Made by a program: the position numbers and the translations under genes. A stretch of 64,000 nt of DNA from Sinorhizobium kostiense (GTDB lineage Bacteria > Pseudomonadota > Alphaproteobacteria > Rhizobiales > Rhizobiaceae), in the NCBI RefSeq assembly GCF_017874595.1, contig NZ_JAGILA010000002.1, positions 1,116,001-1,180,000 of the forward strand. The letters are read 5' to 3'. Positions within the stretch are counted from its first letter, which is position 1; every line of letters starts with the position of its first letter. The notes under the pieces are model-generated. The model was given only the letters and a program-made list of their open reading frames with translations, was not told where the DNA came from and did not search any database. Of this stretch, positions 38,135 through 47,322 are shown one piece after another.

Positions 38135-39261
38135 TGCGCCTTGGCCTTTTCCTGCCAATTTCTCTCCTGTGCATCACGATCGCTGCCGGTCCTGCGGCGG
38201 CACAGGAAGGCGGCGCCCCAATGCTGTCCGCTCTCGACAAGACGGCGCTTCCGGGCGTAATGGCGAAAGCGGTGGACGGCTTCATCATTCCCGGCTATCG
38301 CAACCTCTCGCGGGCGACCGCCAGCCTTGCCGCCACGAGCGCGGCGCTTTGCGCAGAGCCCTCCGAAGCCGCATTGCAAGCCAGTCGGTCGGCCTTCGCG
38401 GAGGTCGTCCAGACATGGTCACAGATCGAAATCATCCGGCTCGGGCCTGCGCTCGAACAGAACCGCTTCGAGCGCTTTCTCTTCTACCCGGACCGAAAAA
38501 GCACCGGCTTGAAGCAGGTCCAGGCCATTCTCGCCAAGAGCGACGAGAGCGCAACCGACGTCGAGCGCCTCAGGGCAAAGAGCGTCGCGGTCCAGGGCCT
38601 CGGTGCGCTCGAATATGTCCTTCACGGCAAGGGAGCGGATGGGCTTGCCGGCAAGGGCGCCGGCTTCCGTTGCCGCTACGGGCACGCCATCGCCGGGAAC
38701 CTGGAGGCGATTGCCGGCGAGTTGCGCGCCGCATGGGAAAAGCCGGACGGCATCCAAGCCGCGTGGAAGGCGCCGGGCCCCGACAATCCGCTCTTCCGCG
38801 ATAACAAGGAGGCCGCAACCGAACTGCTTGGCGTTCTCATCCATAGCGTCGAAATGGTGAAGGACCAGCGGCTGCGCACCTTTTATGCCGGAACGATCTC
38901 CGGCAAACCGGGCAAGGATAATCCTAAGCTGGCGATCTATTGGCGCTCCAATCAGACGATGCCGTCCATTTCAGCGAATTTTCGGGGCCTGCAGACATTC
39001 TTCGAGACTTCCGGCATGCAGCAACTGCTGCCTGCGGACAGCCGCTCGATCGCCGCCTCCGTGAAGTTCCTCCTGAAAACACTGACGAGCGCAGCCGACC
39101 GGATTGACGGTCCGATCGACGCGGCGCTTGGCGACGACGAGCGACGCGCGGTTCTCGGCTTTATCGCCCTCAACACCGCCGATCTGCTCGACCGGCTCAA
39201 TCGAGATTTTGGTGGCGCGATCGGCCTTGGTGCCGGCTTTTCCTTTGCCGATGGCGACTGA
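38134..39261 (+). CDS. Second imelysin-family periplasmic protein
   Basis: This 375-aa protein has a signal peptide (MRLGLFLPISLLCITIAAGP then AAAQ) and imelysin-like helical repeats; the expected GxHxxE position reads GLGALEYVLHGKGADG, so the histidine is replaced, as is common in the second imelysin of such loci. It is translationally coupled to the di-haem oxidoreductase. Probably periplasmic and acting with it in iron or metal handling. Confidence 0.85.
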   Translation: MRLGLFLPISLLCITIAAGPAAAQEGGAPMLSALDKTALPGVMAKAVDGFIIPGYRNLSRATASLAATSAALCAEPSEAALQASRSAFAEVVQTWSQIEIIRLGPALEQNRFERFLFYPDRKSTGLKQVQAILAKSDESATDVERLRAKSVAVQGLGALEYVLHGKGADGLAGKGAGFRCRYGHAIAGNLEAIAGELRAAWEKPDGIQAAWKAPGPDNPLFRDNKEAATELLGVLIHSVEMVKDQRLRTFYAGTISGKPGKDNPKLAIYWRSNQTMPSISANFRGLQTFFETSGMQQLLPADSRSIAASVKFLLKTLTSAADRIDGPIDAALGDDERRAVLGFIALNTADLLDRLNRDFGGAIGLGAGFSFADGD

Positions 39262-39479
39262 CACGAGAAGGGGAGAACGACCGCTGCTCTCACCGGTTGA
39301 CAAGAGTCGCGTTTGGGCGCAAATCGCATGTCGCGCCTGCTGCCGCGGGCACAGTTCACCACAAGGATCAACAGAAATGAACCCCGACAGTCGAAGTCGA
39401 GTCTTCACGCTCACGGCCGTCCGGACCTGATTGATCAGGGCTCCAGCCGGTCGGACGACTCGACGACATGGAGCCTGAT

Positions 39480-40469
39480 ATGCTGCGCATCTATAAAAGC
39501 CAGAACAGCCACCTCGTGCTTGCCGATCACGCCGCCGGCCCCACTGCGGACGAGGCGGTGGCATGGTTCGACCTCCTCAATCCCTCCGCAGACGAGACGC
39601 GGTTCGTCGAGGGCCATCTCGGCATCGAGATCCCGACGCGCGACGAGATGCAGGAGATCGAATTGTCCGACCGCCTCTATCAGGAGGATGGCGCCGAGTT
39701 CATGACCATTACGGCAACGGCGAAGCTCGACAGCGACCATCCGGCCAAGGTGCCGGTCACCTTCATCCTGAAGGGAACGACGCTCGTCACGGTGCGTCAC
39801 GCCGAGCCGAAGCCGTTCCAGCTCTATGCAAACCGCATACAGAAGCCGAACGGCGCAGCCTGCGAGACGGGTGAACTGGTCATGCTCGGCCTGCTCGAGG
39901 CCATGATCGATCGTATTGCCGACGCACTCGAGCGCGCCGGCAACGAGGTCGACGCGATCTCGCACGAGGTGTTTCGCAAGACCCACGCCAGCGCCACCAA
40001 GAAGACACGCAACCTGCAATCGCTGATTGAGCAGATCGGCCAGAAGGGCGACCTTCTGACGACCATCCGCGAAAGCCTGGTCAGCATCGGCAGGCTTTTG
40101 GCCTATCACGTCGCCGTCGAGGGAAGCAGCCCGCGCAAGGCGGCGAAGGAGAGCCGGCAGCGCATCAAGCTGATCCAGCGCGACGCGACTTCACTCGGCG
40201 ATCACGCGCTGTTCCTGTCGAACAAGATCAACTTCCTGCTCGACGCAACGCTTGGGCTCATCAACCTCGAGCAGAACCAGATCATCAAGATCTTTTCGGT
40301 GGCGGCCGTCGTCTTCCTGCCGCCGACGCTGGTCGCCTCGATCTATGGCATGAACTTCGAAGCTATGCCGGAACTCGCCTGGCACTTCGGCTATCCCTAC
40401 GCACTCGGCATGATGGCGCTTTCCGCGCTGTTGCCCTATCTCTTTTTCAAGCGGCGGGGGTGGTTGTGA
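39480..40469 (+). CDS. CorA-family divalent cation transporter
   Basis: This 329-aa protein has a large cytoplasmic N-terminal domain, two C-terminal membrane segments and the GMN selectivity motif in VASIYGMNFEAMPELAWHFG. It transports magnesium and possibly cobalt or nickel. GGAGCC lies six bases before the ATG at 39480; an upstream ATG at 39468 is possible. It stands between the second imelysin and the DUF1513 gene, which are usually adjacent. Confidence 0.92.
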   Translation: MLRIYKSQNSHLVLADHAAGPTADEAVAWFDLLNPSADETRFVEGHLGIEIPTRDEMQEIELSDRLYQEDGAEFMTITATAKLDSDHPAKVPVTFILKGTTLVTVRHAEPKPFQLYANRIQKPNGAACETGELVMLGLLEAMIDRIADALERAGNEVDAISHEVFRKTHASATKKTRNLQSLIEQIGQKGDLLTTIRESLVSIGRLLAYHVAVEGSSPRKAAKESRQRIKLIQRDATSLGDHALFLSNKINFLLDATLGLINLEQNQIIKIFSVAAVVFLPPTLVASIYGMNFEAMPELAWHFGYPYALGMMALSALLPYLFFKRRGWL

Positions 40470-40477
40470 CGAAAGCA

Positions 40478-40640
40478 AAGGCCCTGCCTACCCCTACCCA
40501 CAAGGGGAGGGGCTCGGTGCCCGCTGCGATCGCCCATCTTTGCCGGCCGGTCTTGCGCAAGGCTAATGCGTGACGGCGGGTGCGCCAAGCGGGCCCCTCC
40601 CCCCTGTGGGGCCCTTATTGGGAGGGATTGATCACGGGCC
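40478..40640. repeat. REP-like palindromic region between corA and DUF1513 gene
   Basis: Several GC-rich inverted repeats are present, including CCCCTACCCACAAGGGGAGGGG near 40490 (given as two halves: CCCCTACCC and AAGGGGAGGGG) and GGGCCCCTCCCCCCTGTGGGG near 40589 (CCCCTCCCCCC / GTGGGG). No gene is supported. It may be a terminator or mRNA-stability element for corA. Confidence 0.65.
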
Positions 40641-40669
40641 ACACTTTGCCGCTATGCACGGGAAATCGG

Positions 40670-41746
40670 ATGAAAAACCTCATCGACCGACGTAGCTTCG
40701 TTAAAATGGCGGGTGCCGCGTGGGTGGCGGCGCTTGGTCCTCGAGCCGCCTTCGCACTCGAAAGTGCAGACGCCGTCTTCGCCTCCGCTTTCATGTCCCC
40801 CGACGGCAGCTATGGTGTGGCGACGCTTACGGAAGCGGGCGAGATCGTCGACCGGACGCCGCTGCCGGCACGGGCGCACGGCATTGCCTCCTCGCCGGCG
40901 ACCCGGCGTGCTGTCGCGTTCGCGCGCCGGCCCGGTACTTACGCAGTGATACTTGCGACCGACGGAAGCACGGAACCGATCGTGATTTCCGCCGCCGAAG
41001 GCCGTCACTTCTTCGGCCATGGTTGCTTTTCCGCTGACGGCAGGCTGCTCTACGCCACCGAGAACGATTTTTCCGCCAATCGCGGCATGGTCGGCGTCTA
41101 TGACGGCACGCAAGGTTTTGCCAGGGTGGGTGAATTCCCAACCTACGGCATCGGACCACACGACATGACGCTCTCTGCGGATGGTCGCACGCTCGTCATT
41201 GCCAATGGCGGCATCGAAACCCACCCGGACTTCGGCCGCACCAAGCTCAATCTCGACCATATGGAACCGAGCCTTGCGCTTGTCGATCCGGCCGCGGGCG
41301 CACTCATCGAGAAGCATGTGCTGCCTCCGGAACTGAAGCAGCTTTCGACTCGCCATCTCGACATCGGCGCCGATGCCCGCATCTGGTTCGCCTGCCAGTA
41401 CGAGGGCCCGCGCAACGACCTGCCGCCGCTCGTCGGCCATTTTGCGAAAGGCGAGTCGCTGAGCTTCGTCGACCTGCCGGAGCGCATCACAACGGCGCTT
41501 GTCAATTATGTGGGCGCCATCTCCGTCAACCGCCGGCAGGGGCTGATTTGTGTTACGTCACCCAAGGGTCATGTCGCCGTCACACTCGACGCAAAAACCG
41601 GCGCTGTCGTAAGCGAGGAGCGCATACCGGACGCCGCGGGCGTGGCGGCTGCCGCCAATGGGTTTGCGGTTTCCTCCTATGACGGGCTCTTCAGAGGGCA
41701 CAGGAGTGCCGTCGCATGGGACCAGCACATCGTTCGGCTCGACTAG
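40670..41746 (+). CDS. DUF1513-family beta-propeller-like protein (Tat-exported)
   Basis: This 358-aa protein starts MKNLIDRRSFVKMAGAAWVA, a twin-arginine signal, and the mature part has the repeat pattern of a seven-bladed propeller (HGIASSPATRRAVAFARRPG, GRLLYATENDFSANRG, GIGPHDMTLSADGRTLVIAN). It is exported folded to the periplasm. DUF1513 genes commonly follow imelysin and di-haem oxidoreductase genes; the Tat route suggests a bound cofactor. The ATG at 40670 follows a GGGAA site. Confidence 0.88.
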   Translation: MKNLIDRRSFVKMAGAAWVAALGPRAAFALESADAVFASAFMSPDGSYGVATLTEAGEIVDRTPLPARAHGIASSPATRRAVAFARRPGTYAVILATDGSTEPIVISAAEGRHFFGHGCFSADGRLLYATENDFSANRGMVGVYDGTQGFARVGEFPTYGIGPHDMTLSADGRTLVIANGGIETHPDFGRTKLNLDHMEPSLALVDPAAGALIEKHVLPPELKQLSTRHLDIGADARIWFACQYEGPRNDLPPLVGHFAKGESLSFVDLPERITTALVNYVGAISVNRRQGLICVTSPKGHVAVTLDAKTGAVVSEERIPDAAGVAAAANGFAVSSYDGLFRGHRSAVAWDQHIVRLD

Positions 41747-41782
41747 GGGTAAAGCGCCCATCGGAGAGAGATTGCAGCGGTC

Positions 41783-42337
41783 TTATGCCGCCCGCCCGCC
41801 AACGCCGGACAGCGCCGCGAGGTCGTCCCAGCGATAGGCGACTTGAACCAGGCGTTCGCCGCCAACGCCAACGCGTCCTTCGCCGATAGCCCGAGCACCC
41901 ATGCGTTCATAGAACGCCCGGTTGGGGTTTTCCGCAAGGACCCAGGCAAAAAGCGACGAAGCCCCCGTTTGGTGGCAATGGGCCGCGACCGTGCGCACGA
42001 GCGCCGAGCCGATGCCGGCGCTGTGGTACTGCGGCAGAATATACAGTTCATAGAGCTCCCGGTCGAAAGCAAGCGGCATGCCCCGCGCCCGCCCATGATT
42101 GGCGAAACCGATCACCCGACCTTCCGAAAGGTCGGCGGCCACGATGAGGAAGCTCCCCGGAACGCGCATCCGCCGCGCATGCCCGATGGCCTGGTCTTCG
42201 ACCGTCATCGCATCGAGATAGGCATCCGAAATGATGCCGCGAAAGGTTGCGCGCCAGGTCGTGACCAGGACCGTGGCGATCGCCATGAGGTCGTCGGGGT
42301 CGGCCGGCCTAATCTCGATACGTCTGAAATTCTTCAT
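41783..42337 (-). CDS. GNAT-family N-acetyltransferase
   Basis: This 184-aa protein has the acetyl-CoA motif LPQYHSAGIGSALVRTVAAH and the preceding beta-strand ELYELYIL. The start is set at ATG 42337 (MKNFRRIEIRPADPDDLMAI), because the frame's upstream extension to 42370 is not GNAT-like. Substrate unknown. It is transcribed toward the DUF1513 gene and divergent from the thioesterase. Confidence 0.85.
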   Translation of the reverse strand: MKNFRRIEIRPADPDDLMAIATVLVTTWRATFRGIISDAYLDAMTVEDQAIGHARRMRVPGSFLIVAADLSEGRVIGFANHGRARGMPLAFDRELYELYILPQYHSAGIGSALVRTVAAHCHQTGASSLFAWVLAENPNRAFYERMGARAIGEGRVGVGGERLVQVAYRWDDLAALSGVGGRAA

Positions 42338-42490
42338 GCGTAAGATATATGGACGCGCCCCGTCCCGCAAAAGGCTGCAAGGGGCGGAATCCTACGGCAA
42401 GCTTGGGCCGGACGATTGCGCTTGTCCTGCGGGAAAACGCGTGCAACTGTCGGCCGATCTCACGGGGCATATTTGCGGGGGCACTTGCAA

Positions 42491-42946
42491 TTGAACGAAG
42501 ACAGTGAGCCGTATGATTTCCGCGCCCGCGTCCGGGAGAGCTTCGGTCGCCAGGCGGCCATGCGCACGATCGGCGCGGAATTGACAAGGGTCGAGCAGGG
42601 GACGGTCGAGATCGAACTGCCCTTCGACGACAAGCTGACGCAGCAGCACGGACTTATCCATGCAGGCATCATCGCCGCCGCCCTCGATGCCGCCGGCACC
42701 TATGCGGCTTACTCGGTGATCGACCCCAATGCATCGCTGCTGACGATCGAGTTCAAAGTCAACCTGCTCTCGCCGGGCCGCGCCGAACGCTTCCTGTTCC
42801 GCGGCGAAGTGACGAAGCCGGGCACGACCATCATCGTCTCGGACGGGCGCGCCTATGCGGTGAGATCCGACGGGCCAGCGAAGCTGATCGCCTCCATGAC
42901 CGGAACGATGATGGTGGTGCGCGGGCGCGAGGGGATCAAGGGATGA
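42491..42946 (+). CDS. PaaI-type thioesterase (hotdog fold)
   Basis: This protein of about 151 aa has the hotdog motif QQHGLIHAGIIAAALDAAG and LLTIEFKVNLLSPG. Such enzymes hydrolyse aryl- or acyl-CoA thioesters. There is no good ATG; a TTG at 42491 preceded by GCGGGGGC fits the expected N-terminus, while the frame is open to 42416. Its last codons overlap the next start (ATGA). Confidence 0.85.
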   Translation: MNEDSEPYDFRARVRESFGRQAAMRTIGAELTRVEQGTVEIELPFDDKLTQQHGLIHAGIIAAALDAAGTYAAYSVIDPNASLLTIEFKVNLLSPGRAERFLFRGEVTKPGTTIIVSDGRAYAVRSDGPAKLIASMTGTMMVVRGREGIKG

Positions 42947-43581
42947 GCTTCGAGCTGAAGACTGTCGCGGGCAGGAAGATCCTCTATGTGATGGCCGTCG
43001 ATCCCGAATACGGCCCGTGCCTGCGCGCCCGCATCAGGCCACTGATGACCGGCGTCGGCCCGGTCGAGGCCGCCGTCACGCTGACGAAAGCGCTTGGCGA
43101 TCTTCGCGCGTCGGATCGCCTGCCTGATCTCATCGTCTCGCTCGGCTCGGCGGGGTCGGCGACCCTCGAACAGACGGAAATCTACCAGGCGAGCTCGGTC
43201 GCCTACCGCGACATGGATGCCTCCGCGCTCGGTTTCGAAAAGGGTGCAACGCCTTTCCTCGACCTCCCCGCCGTTGTGCCGCTGCCGCTAACGATTCCGG
43301 CGGTCAAGAAGGCGCGGCTTTCCACCGGCGCCAACATCGTTTCGGGCGAGGCCTATGGTGAGATCGATGCGGACATGGTCGAGATGGAGACCTATGCGAT
43401 CCTGCGCGCCTGCCAGGCTTTCGGCGTACCGATGATCGGGCTGCGCGGCATATCGGACGGCAAGGCGGAGCTTAAGCACGTCAACGACTGGACCGAATAC
43501 CTGCACGTCATCGACGAAAAGCTCGCAGCCACCATAGATCGACTTGAAACGGCACTGGAAGCCGGCGAAATCCGGCTCTGA
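42943..43581 (+). CDS. MTA/SAH nucleosidase-like phosphorylase-fold protein
   Basis: This 212-aa protein has PLMTGVGPVEAAVTLTKAL, IVSLGSAGSATLEQTEIYQA and the C-terminal VEMETYAILRA and GLRGISDGKAELKH, which match 5'-methylthioadenosine/S-adenosylhomocysteine nucleosidases. It would recycle MTA and SAH. Its ATG lies in the stop of the thioesterase gene, so the two are coupled. Confidence 0.88.
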   Translation: MSFELKTVAGRKILYVMAVDPEYGPCLRARIRPLMTGVGPVEAAVTLTKALGDLRASDRLPDLIVSLGSAGSATLEQTEIYQASSVAYRDMDASALGFEKGATPFLDLPAVVPLPLTIPAVKKARLSTGANIVSGEAYGEIDADMVEMETYAILRACQAFGVPMIGLRGISDGKAELKHVNDWTEYLHVIDEKLAATIDRLETALEAGEIRL

Positions 43582-43644
43582 GGGTCGGTGCCACATTGTC
43601 GGGATGCAATGTAATCGTTGCGCCGGCGGCAGGCTTTCATTAAA

Positions 43645-43679
43645 GGCTCGCCATGATCACGCTTGAAGGCCCGCCATGA
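43645..43679 (+). promoter_or_regulatory. Duplicated ribosome-binding/start region of guaA
   Basis: The segment AGGCTCGCCATGA (43646-43658, approximate) is repeated 23 bp later as AGGCCCGCCATGA at the guaA start. The first copy opens an eight-codon ORF (MITLEGPP) whose TGA overlaps the guaA ATG. The real start is the second ATG (43676), which begins the standard GuaA sequence. Confidence 0.6.
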
Positions 43680-45238
43680 CCCAGACAGCCCATCCCGACA
43701 CAGTCCTGATCGTCGATTTCGGCAGCCAGGTGACGCAGCTGATCGCCCGGCGCGTACGCGAAGCCGGCGTATATTGCGAAATCGTGCCGTTCCAATCGGC
43801 CGAGGAGGGCTTCAAGCGGCTCAAGCCGAAGGCAGTGATCCTGTCCGGCAGCCCGGCTTCGACGCTCGACACCGGTTCGCCCCGAGCCCCTTCGGTGATC
43901 TTCGACAGCGGCATTCCGGTCTTCGGCATATGCTATGGCCAGCAGACCATGTGCGCCCAGCTCGGCGGCAAGGTGGAGAGCGGCCATCACCGCGAGTTCG
44001 GCCGCGCCTTTATCGAGGTCGAGAAGGATTGCGATCTCTTCGAGGGCCTCTGGTCCGCCGGCTCGCGCCACCAGGTGTGGATGTCGCACGGCGACCGCGT
44101 CACCTCTTTGCCGCAGGGCTTTCAGGTCGTCGCCACCTCGCCCAATGCCCCCTTCGCCTTCATCGCCGACGAGACGCGCAAATATTACGCCGTGCAGTTC
44201 CATCCGGAAGTCGTGCACACGCCGGACGGCGCCAAGTTGATCGCCAATTTCGTACAGAGGATCGCCGGTATTGCGGGCGACTGGACGATGTCCGCCTACC
44301 GCGCCAAGGCGGTCGAGGCGATCCGCGAGCAGGTCGGCGACAAGAAGGTGATCTGCGCGCTTTCGGGCGGCGTCGATTCCTCCGTTGCCGCACTCCTCAT
44401 CCACGAGGCCGTTGGCGACCAGCTCACCTGCATCCTCGTCGACCACGGCCTGATGCGCAAGGACGAGGCGGCGAATGTCGTCGCCATGTTCCGGGAGCAC
44501 TATAACCTCAGCCTCCTCCATATCGACGCCTCCGACCGCTTCATCGGTGAACTCGAGAGCGTCAGCGATCCGGAAACGAAGCGCAAGATCATCGGGCGGC
44601 TGTTCATCGAAGTTTTCGAGGAGGAGGCGAAGAAGCTTGGCGGCGCCGATTTCCTCGCCCAGGGCACGCTTTATCCGGATGTGATCGAAAGCGTCTCCTT
44701 CACCGGCGGCCCGTCGGTGACGATCAAGTCGCATCACAATGTCGGCGGTCTGCCGGAGCGTATGAACATGCAACTCGTCGAGCCGCTGCGCGAGCTCTTC
44801 AAGGACGAGGTGCGCGTGCTCGGCCGCGAACTCGGCCTGCCCGAGAGCTTCATCGGCCGTCACCCCTTCCCCGGCCCGGGTCTTGCGATCCGCTGCCCCG
44901 GCGGCATCACCCGCGAGAAGCTCGAGATCCTGCGTGAGGCGGATGCGATCTATCTCGACGAGATCCGCAAGGCCGGCCTCTACGACGCCATCTGGCAGGC
45001 CTTTGCCGTTTTGCTTCCGGTGCAGACGGTCGGCGTCATGGGCGACGGGCGTACCTACGAATATGTCTGTGCGCTGCGCGCCGTCACCTCGGTCGACGGC
45101 ATGACGGCCGACTTCTACCATTACGACATGGAGTTCCTCGGCCGCGCCGCGACCCGGATCATCAACGAAGTCCGCGGCATCAACCGCGTCGTCTACGACG
45201 TCACCTCGAAGCCGCCGGGTACGATCGAGTGGGAGTGA
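43676..45238 (+). CDS. guaA: GMP synthase (glutamine-hydrolysing)
   Basis: This 520-aa enzyme converts XMP to GMP. The class I glutamine amidotransferase domain has the nucleophile in [12 protein letters not shown] and the His-Glu pair in [11 protein letters not shown]; the ATP-pyrophosphatase domain has [15 protein letters not shown]; the C-terminus ends in [10 protein letters not shown], the usual end. GAAGG lies six bases before the ATG. Its last 38 bases overlap the end of the convergent MFS gene. Confidence 0.97.
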   Translation: MTQTAHPDTVLIVDFGSQVTQLIARRVREAGVYCEIVPFQSAEEGFKRLKPKAVILSGSPASTLDTGSPRAPSVIFDSGIPVFGICYGQQTMCAQLGGKVESGHHREFGRAFIEVEKDCDLFEGLWSAGSRHQVWMSHGDRVTSLPQGFQVVATSPNAPFAFIADETRKYYAVQFHPEVVHTPDGAKLIANFVQRIAGIAGDWTMSAYRAKAVEAIREQVGDKKVICALSGGVDSSVAALLIHEAVGDQLTCILVDHGLMRKDEAANVVAMFREHYNLSLLHIDASDRFIGELESVSDPETKRKIIGRLFIEVFEEEAKKLGGADFLAQGTLYPDVIESVSFTGGPSVTIKSHHNVGGLPERMNMQLVEPLRELFKDEVRVLGRELGLPESFIGRHPFPGPGLAIRCPGGITREKLEILREADAIYLDEIRKAGLYDAIWQAFAVLLPVQTVGVMGDGRTYEYVCALRAVTSVDGMTADFYHYDMEFLGRAATRIINEVRGINRVVYDVTSKPPGTIEWE

Positions 45239-46493
45239 TTGGCCTCCCCATGCAGGCGGCGACGACGACGCCCGACAGGAAGGTCAATGCGGCGATCGAG
45301 AAAATCGCCGCAGAAAGGCCGAAGCGATCGGCGATGAGCCCCGCGGAGAGAGCGCCGATCGCATAACCGAGATCCCGCCAGAAACGGTAGACGCTGAGCG
45401 AGCGGGCGCGCCAGGTGGGATGCGACGCGTCGGAGACTGCAGCGATCAAGGCGGGATAGACCATTGCCGTGCCGACGCCGAGAATGAGGCTGCCGGCAAG
45501 CCACCATCCGAACTCACGTGTCGCGGCGGTCAGGACCAGGCCGGCGGCCTGCACCCACATGCCGGCGACGATCAGGCCCTTGCGCCCCAGGCGGTCGCTC
45601 AAGGGACCAGTGGCGATCTGCAGCACACCCCAGGTCGCGGGATAGGCGGCCTTCAGAATGCCGATCCGTTCCACCCCGAGGCCGAAGGCGGCGAAGAACA
45701 GCGGGAAAATGCCCCAACTCATGCCGTCGTTTAGATTGTTGACGAGACCGGCCTGCGACGCTGCGAAAAGGTTTCGATCCTTGAATGATGTGAGCGCGAA
45801 GATTTCCCGAAAGCCGATCGAGGTTGCTTCCCCGGCATTGGAGGAAGCTTCCAGCCGGACATGGTCTCGCGTGTCGCGGACGAGGAGAGCCGACAGCACG
45901 GTGCCCAACCCCGCATAGGCGATACCGAGATAGATTGGCGTTGGGCGCAAGCCGTAGCGCGAGGCGAGATAGCCTGTGAGAAGTGCGGTTGCGCCCAACG
46001 CGAGATAGCCGGCGAATTCGTTCAATCCCACCGCAAGGCCGCGCGACTTCGGCCCGACCAGATCGACTTTCATGATTACCGTCATCGACCAGGCGAGTCC
46101 CTGGTTGATCCCGAGAAGGGCGTTGGCGGCGATCACCCATCCCCAACTCGGCGCCCCGATGATCATGAACGGAACCGGCAAGCCGAAGAGCCAGCCAAGC
46201 ACGAGAACCCGCTTTCGGCCCCAGAGGTCCGCCAGTTGACCGGAGACGAGATTGGCGAAGGCCTTCACCACGCCGAAGCTCACGATGAAGGAGATGACGA
46301 ATGTCGTCGAGGAAATCCCGAACTCTTCGGCGCCGATCAGCGGCACGACGGTGCGCTCGATCCCCACCATGCCACCGACAAAGGCATTGATGAGGACGAG
46401 CAGCGAGAACTGGGGCCAATTTTCCTTAAGCCCCAGCCGCAGAGGCCGTCCGCTCTCCGGTTGGAGGCCTGCTTCGGCGTTCGGAACGATCAT
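45201..46493 (-). CDS. MFS transporter
   Basis: This 430-aa protein has about twelve hydrophobic segments and MFS loop motifs ([37 protein letters not shown]). AAGGAGG lies eight bases before the ATG at 46493. Substrate unknown. The last twelve codons are antisense to the 3' end of guaA; the C-terminal tail ([13 protein letters not shown]) may be an extension caused by loss of an earlier stop. Confidence 0.88.
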   Translation of the reverse strand: MIVPNAEAGLQPESGRPLRLGLKENWPQFSLLVLINAFVGGMVGIERTVVPLIGAEEFGISSTTFVISFIVSFGVVKAFANLVSGQLADLWGRKRVLVLGWLFGLPVPFMIIGAPSWGWVIAANALLGINQGLAWSMTVIMKVDLVGPKSRGLAVGLNEFAGYLALGATALLTGYLASRYGLRPTPIYLGIAYAGLGTVLSALLVRDTRDHVRLEASSNAGEATSIGFREIFALTSFKDRNLFAASQAGLVNNLNDGMSWGIFPLFFAAFGLGVERIGILKAAYPATWGVLQIATGPLSDRLGRKGLIVAGMWVQAAGLVLTAATREFGWWLAGSLILGVGTAMVYPALIAAVSDASHPTWRARSLSVYRFWRDLGYAIGALSAGLIADRFGLSAAIFSIAALTFLSGVVVAACMGRPITPTRSYPAASR

Positions 46494-46643
46494 CAAATTG
46501 CCCTCCTTGCGAGGGCGGCTGCATGAGTGCTCGCGCAAGGATAGGGCGAGAGCGGGCCTGCCAGCAAGTGCCGCGGCAGCCGCCGATTCCGATCTCCCGA
46601 GGCCGGCGAAATCGTGGCGCATTCCGCTCGATCTGCGCGTCGT

Positions 46644-47114
46644 TTACAGCGGAACCCCGGCGCCCGTCTTCGGGCTGTCGAGCAGGATGGTCGAGCGAAT
46701 CGTCTTGATTTCGGCTATGTCTTCGAACTTGCTCCACAGCAGGCGCTTGTAATCGGCTACGTCGGCAACGGCGACCTTCAAGAGGAAATCGAAATCGCCG
46801 GCGACCGTATGGCATTCGATCACTTCCGGCATGCGCGAGACGAGCTCGATGAAACGCTGTCCCACGCGGCTGGCGGTGCGCTCCAACGTCACCTCGACAA
46901 AGGCCTGGAAACCGATGCCTAGCGCCTTCGGATCGACGATTACCGTCTGGCGGATAACGCCCGCCGCGTAGAGGCGGGCCAATCGCCGAGACAATGGCGC
47001 GGGCGACAGGCCGACCTTCTCAGCCAGCTCGTTGTTGCTGCGCGAAGCGTCCTCGATCAGCAGTTTGATGATGCGCCGGTCCGTCGCATCCAGTTCCATT
47101 TGCCCGCGCTCCAT
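46644..47114 (-). CDS. Lrp/AsnC-family transcriptional regulator
   Basis: This 156-aa protein has the winged HTH (ELDATDRRIIKLLIEDASRS, NELAEKVGLSPAPLSRRLAR) and the RAM domain (VIECHTVAGDFDFLLKVAVAD). GGAGG lies six bases before ATG 47114. It is divergent from the aminotransferase at 47323, which is the likely target; Lrp-type regulators of this layout respond to the amino acid handled by the neighbour. Confidence 0.92.
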   Translation of the reverse strand: MERGQMELDATDRRIIKLLIEDASRSNNELAEKVGLSPAPLSRRLARLYAAGVIRQTVIVDPKALGIGFQAFVEVTLERTASRVGQRFIELVSRMPEVIECHTVAGDFDFLLKVAVADVADYKRLLWSKFEDIAEIKTIRSTILLDSPKTGAGVPL

Positions 47115-47322
47115 GACAACCTCCACCGGAGAGCAAAAACGCCCACATCAAACCTGCATTCTCGCAAATTCATTTAAGTCATCACGCGCTTTTGGGCAAC
47201 CCGATCAGCGAATTTGCGGCTAGGGCAAGCTAAACAGTTACGGATCGCCGACCCTCCGGCTTGCCTTTCATCGGCCCCGGGACGACTATCGGAACAGTCT
47301 CATTTTCCAAGGGAATTCCACC

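Noticed and set aside
39377..39430. 17-codon ORF before corA that could be a leader peptide
   Set aside because: No convincing ribosome binding site and no attenuator-like alternative hairpins beyond a short CCTGAT/ATCAGG stem.
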